64,000 nucleotides of DNA from NCBI GenBank assembly GCA_021613335.1, contig JAJTWR010000254.1:757501-821500 (forward strand). The letters run 5' to 3'. Source of the DNA: Whitmania pigra. Lineage: Eukaryota; Annelida; Clitellata; Hirudinida; Haemopidae. Position numbers and translations under genes: made by a program. Below are positions 9,760 through 20,515 of this stretch, piece after piece (position 1 is the stretch's first letter; every line of letters begins with the position of its first letter). Under the pieces are notes generated by a model. That model had not been told where the DNA came from, did not search any database, and was given only the letters and a program-made list of their open reading frames with translations.

Positions 9760-10755
9760 CCGTGTTTCCCTGAAAATAAGCCCTAGTTAAGATCGTTAGC
9801 CGGCATTTGTGGTCGTACCATTGGTCTGTTGGAAAATATTAAAATACCATATTGAATTATAAGCTAAGAATTATAATATCAGTAAAATTTCAGTGAAATA
9901 TTAATATAATAAAGTACCGATAATGAAAATTTAAATTACTATAAGTATTTATGTGTGAAATATAAGCCGATGCTGCAAACAGACAATCAATTAGAATACA
10001 TTTGCATAGGGTTGTGTTTTTGAATCTTAATTTAGTGCATCGCATGTGTAACAAATTTACCATCAATAGTTATTTCGACAAGATGAATGCAAAAAGAAAA
10101 AGCTATTTTGTCGAATACAAGAAAAGAATCGTGGAAAATTCACTGGTCATGAATTTTATAACTTTCTTTAATGAAAATAAGTTGGATATCCGAATGAACC
10201 GCAAATGGCGAACAGAGTTTGATGACCTCAGTTAACAGGTGGAGGAAAGAGCTAAGTGCAAGTTTGGATCAGAAACTCTCTGAAGACTAACCTGCGAGAA
10301 GTTGTGAGTTGGATCAAGAATTCAATGCACCAAATCAGATGTGTTGCCAATGCGGCAGGGTACATGAACAAGAAATAAACATTTAAGGAGAGCTCTTGCT
10401 GAACATGAGAGATTGAGACCAATGGTTCTGCGGGATATTTCGCAATAAATTAAAGCAGGAATTCATAGTTTTGAGATTTATAATGTTGGTCCAGAAGAAG
10501 TTGATATAAGCGTATTTGACCAATTGAAAAAAATACTCTAAGTGGGGGGTTTTATAACATTCTTGCGAAATATTAATTTTACTAATAAATGATTAAAACC
10601 ATGCTCCCTATCTCTTGTAGCTTATTAATTTTTGTAACATAAAAAAAATGTTCTGGTAGGTCGTTCTGAAAATATAAGACATTCCCAGAAAATAAGCCCT
10701 AGCGTGTCTTTTGGAGCAAAATTTAATGCAAGACACTGCCTTATTTTCGTGGAAT
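9760..10755 (+). mobile_element. Second Tigger/pogo-like family (T2), about 1 kb
   Basis: It starts with CGTGTTTCCCTGAAAATAAG. It ends with a mirrored block containing aaaataagccctag, tttggagcaaaattta and ttattttcgtggaa. A reading frame at about 10084 begins MNAKRKSYFVEYKKRIVEN, the HTH N-terminus typical of pogo-like transposases, and breaks near 10235. A later fragment is PEEVDISVFDQLKKIL. The 52405-53045 copy has the same blocks in reverse order and orientation. No intact transposase remains. Confidence 0.75.
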
Positions 10756-10799
10756 CGAGATTTAACCGCAGTGATTCAGTCGTGAAACTTTGAGGCGTG

Positions 10800-11477
10800 A
10801 TATCTCAACTTTGATACATGGAATTCTTCTTGGGATCCGGGCAACCCTCAAAGAGGACCTCCAATGCTCATCAGCCGAACTAGTCTACGAGACAACATTG
10901 AATTTACCGGGAGAGCTTTCAGCATCAAGCAACTCCAATCCTCCGATCGGACACTCAAGCTTCGTGGATCGTCTAAGAGAACAAACGCAAGGTCTCAAGC
11001 TTTTTATTAGGTGATATATGAATGAGGTATTAGGTGATATATGAGCGGTGCTGGTTCGAATCCCGATGCTAGCGCGTCGTTTTGATCGTCTGTGTAGCTC
11101 CAATTCAAACTGAAGGAAACGACAAACTTCAAGCTGAATTTGATCAGTATATTTTTTATATGATCAAGAAAAGGAGAAAAACTCATTACTCTTTTGGAAG
11201 CATGACTCCCAGCTGGCGAGGGAAAAGGTCATCATTAATGCCTTACAAACTATGTTTCCTTTGTTGTAATACAGTTTTAATCGACAGGCTCAAACCAACG
11301 GTTCTTCTCCAGACTTCAGTCCCGCCCACCACCAACCCACCCACAGCACCAAGAACATCCTTCGGAGAAGTAACAACCAACCTAGCTATCAGCCCAACAA
11401 CACCACTGGCTCAACCTCAAACACGTTCTGGACGAAGAGTTCACTGGCCCAAGAAACTCGAAGACTACGAGCCCTGA
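10800..11477 (+). pseudogene. Gypsy LTR retrotransposon 1: pol C-terminus
   Basis: The end of an integrase-region polyprotein: HGILLGIRATLKEDLQCSSA, AELVYETTLNLPGELS, SFVDRLREQTQGLK, and after an interruption the closing tail TRSGRRVHWPKKLEDYEP followed by a stop at 11477. This wording is characteristic of a Gypsy clade found in many invertebrates. Between about 11012 and 11280 is unrelated sequence containing the doubled phrase attaggtgatatatga and a tRNA B-box-like GGTTCGAATCC, probably a short inserted element. The upstream pol and gag are absent. Confidence 0.8.
11012..11280 (+). repeat. Insert in Gypsy pol with a tRNA B-box-like motif
   Basis: It breaks the Gypsy reading frame. It contains attaggtgatatatga twice in tandem (about 11007-11044) and GGTTCGAATCC at about 11052, which matches the internal B box of tRNA and tRNA-derived SINE promoters. 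No clear A box was found, so a SINE origin is only a suggestion. Confidence 0.35.
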
Positions 11478-11732
11478 TCTTTCGTTCGCCAGCTTGACTA
11501 GGAATTCAGGACACTGAACTTCTCCCATTTGCACCATCACACACACCCGACTCCAGGGACTCTAGGAGTGGAGTGCAGACACTGAACTTCGCCCCACAAC
11601 TTCTCCAGGCTACAAGCGTGCAGGACAGTCACTCGGCGCGTGGCGGTGGACTCCTTTGTTTCAAGGCCTGGCAAGAGTCTATTTAAGGAGCCAGAAGGAG
11701 ACACTCAGCTTTCGAGGCACTGTGGGTCATTT

Positions 11733-13158
11733 CGTAGTGAATGCCATCGGGGCCTGGGGATGAGTTCCCACATTTTCCGAGGGCATCCATTACTTCAGCC
11801 GTTTCTATGGGATGGGACAGAGGAGAGTTGTCCCAGCCATCTGAATCGAGATCGAAAGAGAAATTCTGCTTGATCTTTGCGAAGTGCGGGGACAGATTTG
11901 TATTGCTGCTCGCGTAGGCAAAGGTTTTTGCAAAGATTTCCGCTTTGCTGAAGTTATCCAGTGGGGATCCATCACCAGAGGAGATCGGGGGGATGCGAGC
12001 TCCTTGAGAGTGACCGCTCATGCTCTTGACGGTTCTCCAGAGGGTGCCCAGGTTTGTTGACCTGTTGAAGCTGGCACAGAATCTCTCCCAACAGTCTTTC
12101 TTGGCTTTCCTGGCAACCCATTGTGCTCGTCCTTTCGCCAGCTTGTATTCCGTGAATGCATCGACTGTTTTCATCTTTAGGAAGCGGTTTCTCATCTGGT
12201 TTCTTTCTTTGATTGCTGCTCTGTACTCCTCGTTCCAGTAAGGGACGGATTGTTTTCTGCGGCTGCTTGTGGGCTTTGGCGAGCAAGCCTCCGCCGCTCG
12301 GACAATGGTCTGAGAGATGAGGGATGCATTTTCCTCAAGATCTTCTGTGGGGAGGTCCTGACTTAGGGTGGCTAGACATGTCAGTTGGTACAGATTCCAA
12401 TTGATTTTCCTCAAGTTGACGCGAGGTACATTGATTGCCTCATGTAGTGGTGGAGCATCAACTGTAATCTGAATGACGAAGTGGTCGCTTCCTAGGTTTT
12501 CTGGCAGGACCTTCCACGATGATCTGCATGCAAGGTTGGGAGAAGCCAGAGAGATGTCTATCGGGGTAGACTTGCCGCTCCTTGTGAGATGGGTGCCCTC
12601 GCTTGTGTTTAAGAAGACGAGATTGTTAGTCTGGATTAAATCCTCAACTGTCCTACCTCTGGCATCAGAGTGTCGAGCTCCTAAGTCTGGGGAGTATGCA
12701 TTTATATCCCCGCAGATTATGGCATCCTGGTGGATTAAGATTTTCTCCAGCTGCTCCTTCGAGAAAGGTTTTCCGGGAGGAGCGTAGAAGTTTACAATCT
12801 TGATCCTCCTGGTCTTCGCGATTATGGTAATCGAGAGGCACTGGGGGTCATGAGATGTGATGGCGGAACTGTACGACGTCCCGTCTCTGACGCATGTGAG
12901 GATGCCGCCCCGGGAGACCTCGTCCGTACGATCGAACCGCTCTATCTGGTATCCTTGAATTCTAAAATTATGTTTGCTTTTAAGAAATGTTTCTTGGAGC
13001 AATATAACATCAGGCAAATTTTTCAAAGAGTTCAGAAAGGAAACGAGTTCACCGGTTTTTTGTCGGATCCCCTGGCAGTTCCATTGGATAATGTTTAGAG
13101 CACTATCCATGGTGGACTGAGATTTCGGCCAGACTTGCTTTTGTTGCTGAGCGAACAT
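11733..13158 (-). pseudogene. LINE A ORF2, N-terminal part: AP endonuclease and RT start
   Basis: About 475 residues of an endonuclease/exonuclease/phosphatase domain followed by a linker. The catalytic motifs are present in order: NIIQWNCQG, LLQETFL, NFYAPPG, ICGDINAYSPDLG and NLGSDHFVI. In APE-type LINEs this domain nicks the target DNA. The frame is open to DGIHYEM, where the inversion breakpoint lies, and then reads into filler sequence. The rest of ORF2 is on the opposite strand at 14400-16724. Confidence 0.9.
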
Positions 13159-13255
13159 CTTCAGCTACAGATTCCTCCTGCATGCAGTCGAAGGTAAGCA
13201 TGCAGATGTGGGTGAGGACATCTAGGAACTGTTCTTTTCTTCCTCCATGAAATCT

Positions 13256-14348
13256 CTAATTCATCTGCTCAGCAACTTTAGCAATTAATCTGCTGAGGAA
13301 GACTTTGGAGACGCTCAGTTGCGCCTCCACAGGTTCCTCAGCAGGTTTAGACTGTTTATTATTTTTATTCCTAGGCTTGGGCTTAGGCTTATTTTTATTA
13401 GACTGAGAGGGCTCAGCCTGCTTAGTTATTGATTTTGAGGTCTTAGCGACCTGAACCGCGGGGGCAGGAGCAGGCTGGACCCCCTCTATCTTATTTTTGG
13501 CGGCAGTAAGAGCTTTTGCATAACTGATGTGCCTATTAGCCCTTATAGAGATAGCCTCCTTCTCGATCTTGCGCTGCGGACAGACAGCCTGACCAGTAAA
13601 GTGACTGGTACTGTCACAAGTCGCGCATCGCTTTTCCGTCGCTTCCTGCTGCTGACACTCTTTCAGGGAGTGCTCCCCTAAACATTTAGGGCACTTAGCC
13701 TTATGCTGGCAGCTAGCTGCTATATGCCCGTAGCCGTTGCACTTAATGCAGCGCGTTGGCTCACGCACGTACGCCTGAACCTTAAAGCTAAGATAACCTA
13801 TCCTACCTTTAGCAGGCGTCGCATTATCGAAACTAAGAATGACCACCGAAGTGGCCACCTTCTTACCTCCAACGGTCTTGATGACTCTGGTTGCGCTAAC
13901 ACAACCAGCGCATTCAGCGACCGTCGCATCGTCGACGTTGGCGGGCACACCAACGATGCAAACTCTCGGTTTAGCCGCGACTCGGACATTAGCCGGGACA
14001 CCGTCTAACTCAGATAGCTTTGCTAACTTAGCTATCTCCGTCTCATTCTTGGCAAGAACGATTAGAAGATCATTGCATGCAACCTCCACCAGGCTTAGCG
14101 TCGTTCCTGCCAAGAACCCCGCTCACCTGTTTCTGAACCCGGATTGGGTTCAGCTTCCTGGCCTCCACTTTGATGAAGACCTTCGTGGTCTTCTCTGCAG
14201 GGACTCCCTGCGTTGAATCACTCGAGACAGAAGAGGCAACTCTTCTGCGCTTACGATTTTCGACGATTTGAAAACCGCCATCCATCGGTTCGTCGCTGGT
14301 CATGCTCTCGCGATTATTGCTTTGTAATGTTGTAATCCGTTCGAACAT
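13256..14348 (-). pseudogene. LINE A ORF1 (Gag-like, zinc knuckles), one frameshift
   Basis: The start MFERITTLQSNNRESM at 14348 opens the protein, and a frame change near 14080 leads into the main block. Three cysteine-rich knuckles follow (CIKCNGYGHIAASC, CPKCLGEHSLKEC, CATCDSTSHFTGQAVC), typical of nucleic-acid-binding ORF1 proteins of Jockey/I-type LINEs. A basic, proline- and lysine-rich segment and an ending AKVAEQMN close it. The start lies about 50 bp from the inversion junction, so nearly the entire 5' end of the element seems to be retained. Confidence 0.85.
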
Positions 14349-14399
14349 GCAACACTCGCCCCGACCTGCAACAAAGAAACTTGAGATAGACAGGTATAG

Positions 14400-16724
14400 A
14401 GAGAGCCCTCGAAAGCATTGTCTCCCTATTCAACCAGTCCTGGTCGATAGGTCGTCTTCCCTCCTCTTGGAAGAAAGCGACGGTAATTCCCATCCCGAAG
14501 AAGGGAAAACCTCCTTCGTAACCGGCCTCTTACAGACCTATCTCTCTGACCACCTCTCTCTGCAAGCTCCTTGAAAGGGTGATCGCAGCAAGGCTCAGAT
14601 GGCACCTAGAGGGTTTCGATCTCATCAGCCGAAACCAAGCCGGTTTCAGAAAAGGAAGAGGATGCTAGGACCAACTGGTCCGAATAACGCAAGACATAGC
14701 TGCCTCTTCCACAAGGAGGCAGATGACCCTTGGGGTTTTTCTGGACTTGGAAAAAGCCTTTGATATGGTGTGGAGAGAAGGAATAGTCGCAAGGTTATCC
14801 AAACTAGGCATCAAAGGGAGGATGCTTCACTGGATAAACGACTTCTTACAAGATCGAACCATGGAAGTCAGAGTCGGAGCGACTTTCTCCAACCCTCTCA
14901 CCCTTGACAATGGCACACCCCGAGGCAGTGTCCTTAGCCCGCTGCTGTTCATTGTGATGCTCGACTGTCTGCCCCAGCCAGTGAACAAGATCAAGGTGTC
15001 TATGTACGCCGACGACATAGCCCTCTGGACGACCGGTAGCGATCTTTCCATCATGAGGCACAGGATGCAACAGCACCTTAATCAAACAGAGAAGTTTCTT
15101 TCCAGCCATGGTTTTAAAATCTCTGTTAATAAATCATGTTCGGTTCTATTCAACAGGAACAAGTCAAGGCTGGTCTCCTTCCGGACGACACTGCGCATAG
15201 CTGGGGAGGAACTCCCAATGACCCAATCGGCAATGTTCCTAGGAGTCATCCTGGACGACAAGTTGAGCTGGAACGCCCAAACGGCCGCTGTTAATAACAG
15301 ATGCCGGAAGCGCCTCAACGTGATGAGAGCTGTCGCAGGAAAATCCTGGGGAGCCAGCAAGTCCCGCTTGATCCACCTGTACAGAGCCACCATTAGATCT
15401 GTGATGGATTACGGGAGTGAAGCCTTTGACCTCAGCTTCAAGCACAACAAGAAGGTACATGACAGCATCCAACTCCAGGCTCTCAAGATTTACTGTGGCA
15501 GCATGCCTGGGAGTGGAAATCTGTCACTACAAGTTGAATGCTGTGAACTTCCATTAGACCTTCGTCAAAAGAAGATCACCGCTAATCATGCTATCCGGTC
15601 ACTGGCCACTCCTAATAACCCCATCAGGGAATGTTATTTTGCACCTAATTTCAGGAATTCCAGCATTCCAATCGTCCATGCCCTTTTGAAACGGTATCAA
15701 GTCTCCTGCCTGACTACATTCAAAAGGACATCACAAGAGAATTGGATGCCGAAGTTATCAGAGCACCATGGACACTGAAGAACCCCAACTTCGACACCTC
15801 CACCCTGGCAATAGCGGCCGACGATCCCCTGAAAATGTTGGTCGCTAGGGAGAAGATCGAAGAAATAAGTGATTCCAGCCTGCTCTGCTACACGGACGCA
15901 TTCAAGATGAAGGACAAGGCAGGGATAGGAATCTTCATACCCAAGGAGTAGAGCTCAGTATCAGAACTTCGCCCGACAGCAGCATCTCGGCAACAGAATT
16001 AGCAGCCATCGAGGACTGCTTGATGCTGCTAAAAACCTCCTACCAGGGGGAGGACAAGAATATTGTAATTTTAAGCGATTCTCTTAGTGCCATCCAGTGC
16101 CTAAGAAATCGAAACAATGCCTACCACGATCCTGAAATTCACAGAATTTTATCTTTGATTTCAGATTTTATGGAACAAGACCAGCAAGTCACTCTCGTCT
16201 GGGTAATAGCCCACGTGGGCATTCCAGGTAACGAGAAGGCCGACACTCTGGCGAAGCTTGCGAAAACTCGAGGCCAGATAGATCGTCAAATCCCAGCATC
16301 TATCAAAGACGCCAAAAGATTCGTCGCCAGGAAGATCGAAGAGGACTGGCAGAGAAGGTGGGATTCTTTCACTGGCACTCACCATCACGAAGTCCAGAGA
16401 CAGACAACGGCAAAGAGCGTCTTCCAATGCTCCTCCAAGAGGAAGGAGGTCCTCATCACCAGACTCCGGCTTGGAAGATGTCATCTGAACCTCTACCTGT
16501 TCCAAATGAAGAGGCTCAACAGCGGCAAATGCCAAACTTGTCCTCGGATGGAAGAGTCCACTAGGCATTTCCTCATGGAGTGTCCTAGTCAGGAACCCCT
16601 CAGACGGAACATCAGGCTGAAGCTCAAGATACAGACACTGGACTTGAGAACCATGCTTAGCAATCACGCTAGCATAGATCTCATATTCCGGTGGGTCCAA
16701 GAAAAGAGAAGAAACCTGATTTGA
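14400..16724 (+). pseudogene. LINE A ORF2, RT, RNase H and C-terminal zinc knuckle
   Basis: The RT carries LGVFLDLEKAFDMVW, DNGTPRGSVLSPLLF and the catalytic box SMYADDIAL. The RNase H domain has LLCYTDA, ILSDSLSAIQ and the HVGIPGNEKAD pattern. A CCHC-like knuckle follows (CQTCPRMEESTRHFLMEC). Disruptions: a frame problem and stop near 14520-14660, and a 4-bp deletion plus stop near 15946 relative to the sister copy at 25621. There is also Ile in place of Pro in WVPAHVG. The 3' 1 kb is almost identical to 25785-26767. Confidence 0.9.
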
Positions 16725-16995
16725 TGAAGACTTCTGGCTGTACATAAACTCTGTACATAATTATTTTGGGACATTGATTGACATTATTCACTTGTTTGCA
16801 TATGCCATCAATTACTTAGTTTACTTATTTATATATGTATTTATTTATTTATGTATTCATATTCTTTTTTCGGACTGGTTGCACCTCGATGTTCGTTGTT
16901 TCCTGTTGTTCTCTTCTGTTGTTGTCCCCGTCCTAATCATCTAGTTATGAAATGGACGTTAATAAATAACCAACCAACCAACCGACACTCAGCCG

Positions 16996-17053
16996 TAAGT
17001 CCAAATCATCTCAGTTATGCAACGGAGTATAATCAAATAAATAATTAAATAAA
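16996..17053 (+). mobile_element. 58-bp LINE tail inserted by target-primed reverse transcription
   Basis: The sequence taagtccaaatcatctcag... ending in aataattaaataaa is flanked by CACTCAGCCG on both sides (16986-16995 and 17054-17063). It matches the 3' end of the LINE fragment at about 21713-21772. It is an extremely 5'-truncated insertion. Confidence 0.75.
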
Positions 17054-17282
17054 CACTCAGCCGTTCGCATTCAGTGGTCTCCTTCCTCGCTTGATTCTGA
17101 TCTTTTCTCAGGCCTTTTGCTTTGGCCTCTTTTTACTGGATTTCTTGCTTGTTAATAAACCTCTAAAAATTACGAGCATTAGTTTTATGTTGTAGTGCCG
17201 CAGCACTAAAATAAGGACATTTATCAGTTATTTCGTTCAACACTGCTAGCAAATGGAGTAACTGAATCAACGCCTACTGTTC

Positions 17283-17730
17283 AAAAATCAAAGTTCAAAG
17301 GAGTACAAAGATGATGGAAAAGAAAGAAATCGGTTTTGATGAAGGTTCTTTATTGAAGAGATAAACCAAAGAACTTAACAGAATATTATTTTTACCCAAA
17401 AATTTTTTCTAGAAACACTCAGATTTCCAAACAAAAAACTTAGAAATCCAGATTGGGTTCAAATTTAAAAAAATCCAAGATTATGGCTTAGGGACCCAAC
17501 ACTAAAAATCAAAGTTCAAAGGAGTACAAAGATGATGGAAAAGAAAGAAATCGGTTTTGATGAAGGTTCTTTATTGAAGAGATAAACCAAAGAACTTAAC
17601 AGAATATTATTTTTACCCAAAAATTATTTTTTTCTAGAAACACTCAGATTTCCAAACAAAAAACTTAGAAATCCAGATTGGGTTCAAATTTAAAAAAATC
17701 CAAGATTATGGCTTAGGGACCCAACACTAA
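17283..17730. repeat. Direct tandem duplication, 221-bp unit, two copies
   Basis: The block aaaatcaaagttcaaaggag ... gggacccaacacta occurs at 17283-17503 and again at 17504-17730. The copies are nearly identical apart from a few extra bases in an A/T run of the second. It lies between the Gypsy LTR end and DYNLT1. No reading frame is evident. Confidence 0.95.
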
Positions 17731-18233
17731 TAAGACAGACCATCAGTCTTGCCTCTAGGCCTATTTGAAACTTGAGAGAATAAAGTTTCTTCGTGTGTAA
17801 ATCAATTTCACCCTGCTTCTTGTTTATCATTTAATTTTATTAAAATGTTTCCATTACCTTCCCCGTATGCCGAATAAAATATAAAATCAGAAGCTCCAAC
17901 AAAATGATGGATTAGCATTTATTGATGATTGTGTTTGGTTGGAAGGGGCCGTGCACCTGAAATTTTCATTAAAAGGATCAATGTCAATCAGCTCCAAACA
18001 ATGCTTGTGGAGATGAGTTTGTCACTTAATTTTCTTGTTCAGAATTTAAGATTCCGAGTTTTACAATCATCATATAATTATAAACTCTATAAAAATAATC
18101 TTGATGCAATAAATTTTAGAATGTTTTGTCAACTGAAGCTTTCCTGGTACTAACTAAATACTAAGTAAATGTTAATAAGGTTTAGCTGTTTTATTTTGCT
18201 TACTGATTATCGACTGTCTATTGTATCGCCGCG
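17731..18233. other. Upstream region of DYNLT1
   Basis: About 500 bp between the tandem duplication and the DYNLT1 start. No TATA box or other promoter element can be assigned with confidence. The immediate context of the start codon (cgccgcgATGG) is a good Kozak match. Confidence 0.4.
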
Positions 18234-19162
18234 ATGGATTGCAAGGGATCAGATGACGTAATTTGCTTTTGTTCACAATATTTTCAAAAGTATAATTTAA
18301 GTTATATCTTGTGTAATATATATCTTGACATAAATTCATTTACAGTCGCAAAGAAATTATCCTAAATGGTTATACAATTAAGGCTAATGCATAAGGAATT
18401 TGTGGGTTCGAATAGGTATTACTACCAACATATTTAAGAATGTGGATTTAGTTCCGGATTGGGTTTATATTTAGGATGAATTAAAAATGATGATTTTATG
18501 AATGATTATGAAACACAATATTTTAATTAGATTGTGTCATTCTTCTAAATATTTAGTTCATGCATTTTTATATTATACAGAATTCAGCTTTTATAGTTGA
18601 AGAGGTTAGCAACATAATAAAAGAGGTAAGAATAATGAAACAGTTCAAAATAATTTGTAATTTGATTTGGTAATTAAACATTGAATTTAATTGATCAGGA
18701 GTTCGTCAATGTTTAGGTGTGATGAAATAGGAATGATATGTAAATATTCTCAATTCTTTAACAGGCTATAGAATTGACTATCGGATCAAATGCTTATAAT
18801 GTAAACTCAGTCAACCAGTGGACTTCCAACATTGTTGAGCAATGTTTAAATCAACTTTCAAAACTTGGAAAATCATTTAAGTATATTGGTAAGATCTTGG
18901 GTTTCACCAATTTTGATCTAGGCTTTAATTAGGTTACATTCTTTCTAAGCTTCATGTGTCATCATGCAAAAAAATGGAGGTGGTCTCCACACAGCAAGTT
19001 CGTGTTATTGGGACAATGCCACTGATGGTATGTTCTCTTTTAAATGTTCATTTGATTTGAGATTATTAAAATTATTAATTTCTTCTAACAGGTAGTTGCA
19101 CTGTCAGATGGGAAAACAAAACTATGTATTGTGTTGTCAGTGTGTTTGGGTTGTCCTTATGA
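18234..19162 (+). CDS. DYNLT1: Dynein light chain Tctex-type 1, complete, five exons
   Basis: DYNLT1 is a light chain of cytoplasmic dynein that dimerises and binds the intermediate chain and cargo. Exons: 18234-18257, 18581-18625, 18765-18888, 18950-19027, 19092-19162. They sum to 342 nt, giving 113 residues, the same length as vertebrate DYNLT1. The protein starts MDCKGSDD, then [66 protein letters not shown] and [20 protein letters not shown]. Exon boundaries fall at the same places as in vertebrate genes (after the short N-terminus, after IIKE, after KYI, within DGS). Start choice rests on the Kozak context, exact phase and a clean donor (gtaatt). The gene looks intact. Confidence 0.96.
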
Positions 19163-19960
19163 GCCTCTGATATAAGTGAACCAAATTATAGATTTGTTAT
19201 TCAGTTTTGGCTTGTAAATCAGTATTAGGATTCACATGATATTGCTTTCAATTGATGATGTGCACTTTTAATCTGCAAACATAAGATAATCAAAACCTTA
19301 ATTGTTGAATATAGATTAAATTTCTTGTTATTCTATTTGAAATGTGTAAGTGAGCGAAATGATTACATTGACTTGGTCGTGTCACGTCACATTTACAGCA
19401 TCCCCTAAATGGGAAGAATCAGTGATCTCTTGAAATTCATTGGAGATCATTTAGCTTAAAGTTCACTCAAAAATGTTCTAAGTGTTTTGTCTTTATTTGT
19501 TATTAAATAACTTCTTGATATAACAGTTTTGTTAATGTAAACATCATTAACTTTGTTTGTCTTACACGTTTATCTAAAAAATATGGATATATTTTGTAGA
19601 CAAGATTGTCTATCAATCATGTATATTTACTAAAAATACTTTCTGGATTTAAATTCAGAAAACTGAGAAAGCTGCACTCTTGCGTCATTAAACAAATAGA
19701 GCTTGTTGCCCGATGAACTGCTTGTAGCTTCTGTTATAGCTGATAAATATTAAAGTTGATGATGGCATGGAAGGATAGCATGTGACAATGGCCATTGCTC
19801 TTATCAATTCATAAGCTGTAGATGATGTATCTGCATCGTCAGTTGTATTTATTGGATCTGAAAGTTTCTTTTGCTCTTTTATGATTTGGGATGTTTATGC
19901 AATTGGGACATTACAAAATTGCTTTACAACCGTCCAGGGATGGCGCTACGATAACTTCAT
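19163..19960. other. DYNLT1 downstream region, no gene recognised
   Basis: AT-rich sequence including the presumed DYNLT1 3' UTR. No convincing coding stretch, RNA gene or repeat was recognised. Confidence 0.4.
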
Positions 19961-19984
19961 AGAAAATGCGGTTTCATTAGAAAT

Positions 19985-20275
19985 GCGCTGACCATGTAAC
20001 GATCGATGCTATGAAGTAGTTTAAGTGGAAAGAGACGCCCGCCTGAACGACGGGTATGGCCCACCCATCGAGAACGTCAGGAGTTTGAGCCGAAATGCTC
20101 GATGACGGAGGCACTGCTGATGAATCCCTGTAGGTACGCTACACTGATTTTCTGAGTTAGTCGTAGCTCAGGGTCGTCCATAAACTTTTGCCTGATTTTG
20201 GCCTCTCTTCCCCCTTGGTGTGCCCCTTCTCTCCTATTTTGCGGACATCCGCATTTTTGTAACAAAATAATTCGT
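19985..20275. repeat. Possible tRNA-derived SINE-like repeat
   Basis: The GC-richer island stands out from its AT-rich surroundings. It holds an A-box-like tagtttaagtggaaagag and, about 60 bp later, a B-box-like ggagtttgagcc, the spacing of a tRNA-type pol III promoter. A unique body follows (tcagggtcgtccataaac, ggcctctcttcccccttgg). There is no second copy in the window, so this is tentative. Confidence 0.3.
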
Positions 20276-20515
20276 ATAAATATATATTAATGAACAAGCA
20301 ATTTTATTGTTCCAAGGAACAATCCGGTTATAGCCAATCTGTAAAATGTGTAACCAATAATAAATTTTCTTGGCTGTTGGTGATCAATTTAGTTCTATCT
20401 ATCAAAGATTCTGATGAAAATGTTTGTCTTTTTGAGCTCATTCTATAGTTTTTGCAATTTTTTGTAATGTACATAAAAGATTTTTAAATAATGGAAATAA
20501 AATATAGTGGAACCC

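Larger units (their letters stand above)
11710..16983 (+). mobile_element. LINE A: near full-length EN-RT-RNase H retrotransposon with 5' inversion
   Basis: The insertion is flanked by the 10-bp duplication GACACTCAGC at 11700-11709 and 16984-16993 and ends with a (CCAA)n-type tail after aataaataa. The 3' half (14400-16983) is in + orientation: RT, RNase H, zinc knuckle and 3' UTR. The 5' half (11733 to about 14390) is inverted: ORF1, endonuclease and the first RT residues. The protein runs out at DGIHYEM on the minus side and resumes about ten residues later at RALESIVSLFNQSW on the plus side. That arrangement is what twin priming produces. About 22 bp of filler (11710-11731) sits at the left junction. 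Domain content fits the I/R1/LOA-like RNase H-bearing LINEs; the exact clade is not decided. Confidence 0.9.
11560..17184 (+). repeat. 3' LTR of Gypsy element 1, split by two LINE insertions
   Basis: The left half (about 11560-11709) carries a TATA-like tctatttaagg. The right half (17064 to about 17184) carries gttaataaacc, a likely polyA signal. The halves join seamlessly once the 11710-16983 and 16996-17053 insertions and their duplications are removed (gagacactcagc then cgttcgc). The exact LTR ends are uncertain because the 5' LTR is not in the window. Confidence 0.6.

Noticed and set aside
16161..16745. 194-codon minus-strand open frame, repeated at 25946-26530
   Set aside because: It is the antisense shadow of the LINE RNase H/knuckle region, duplicated only because the LINE is duplicated.
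19985..20275. Candidate functional tRNA gene
   Set aside because: A- and B-box-like motifs are present, but no cloverleaf with acceptor pairing could be formed, so only a SINE-like repeat is suggested.
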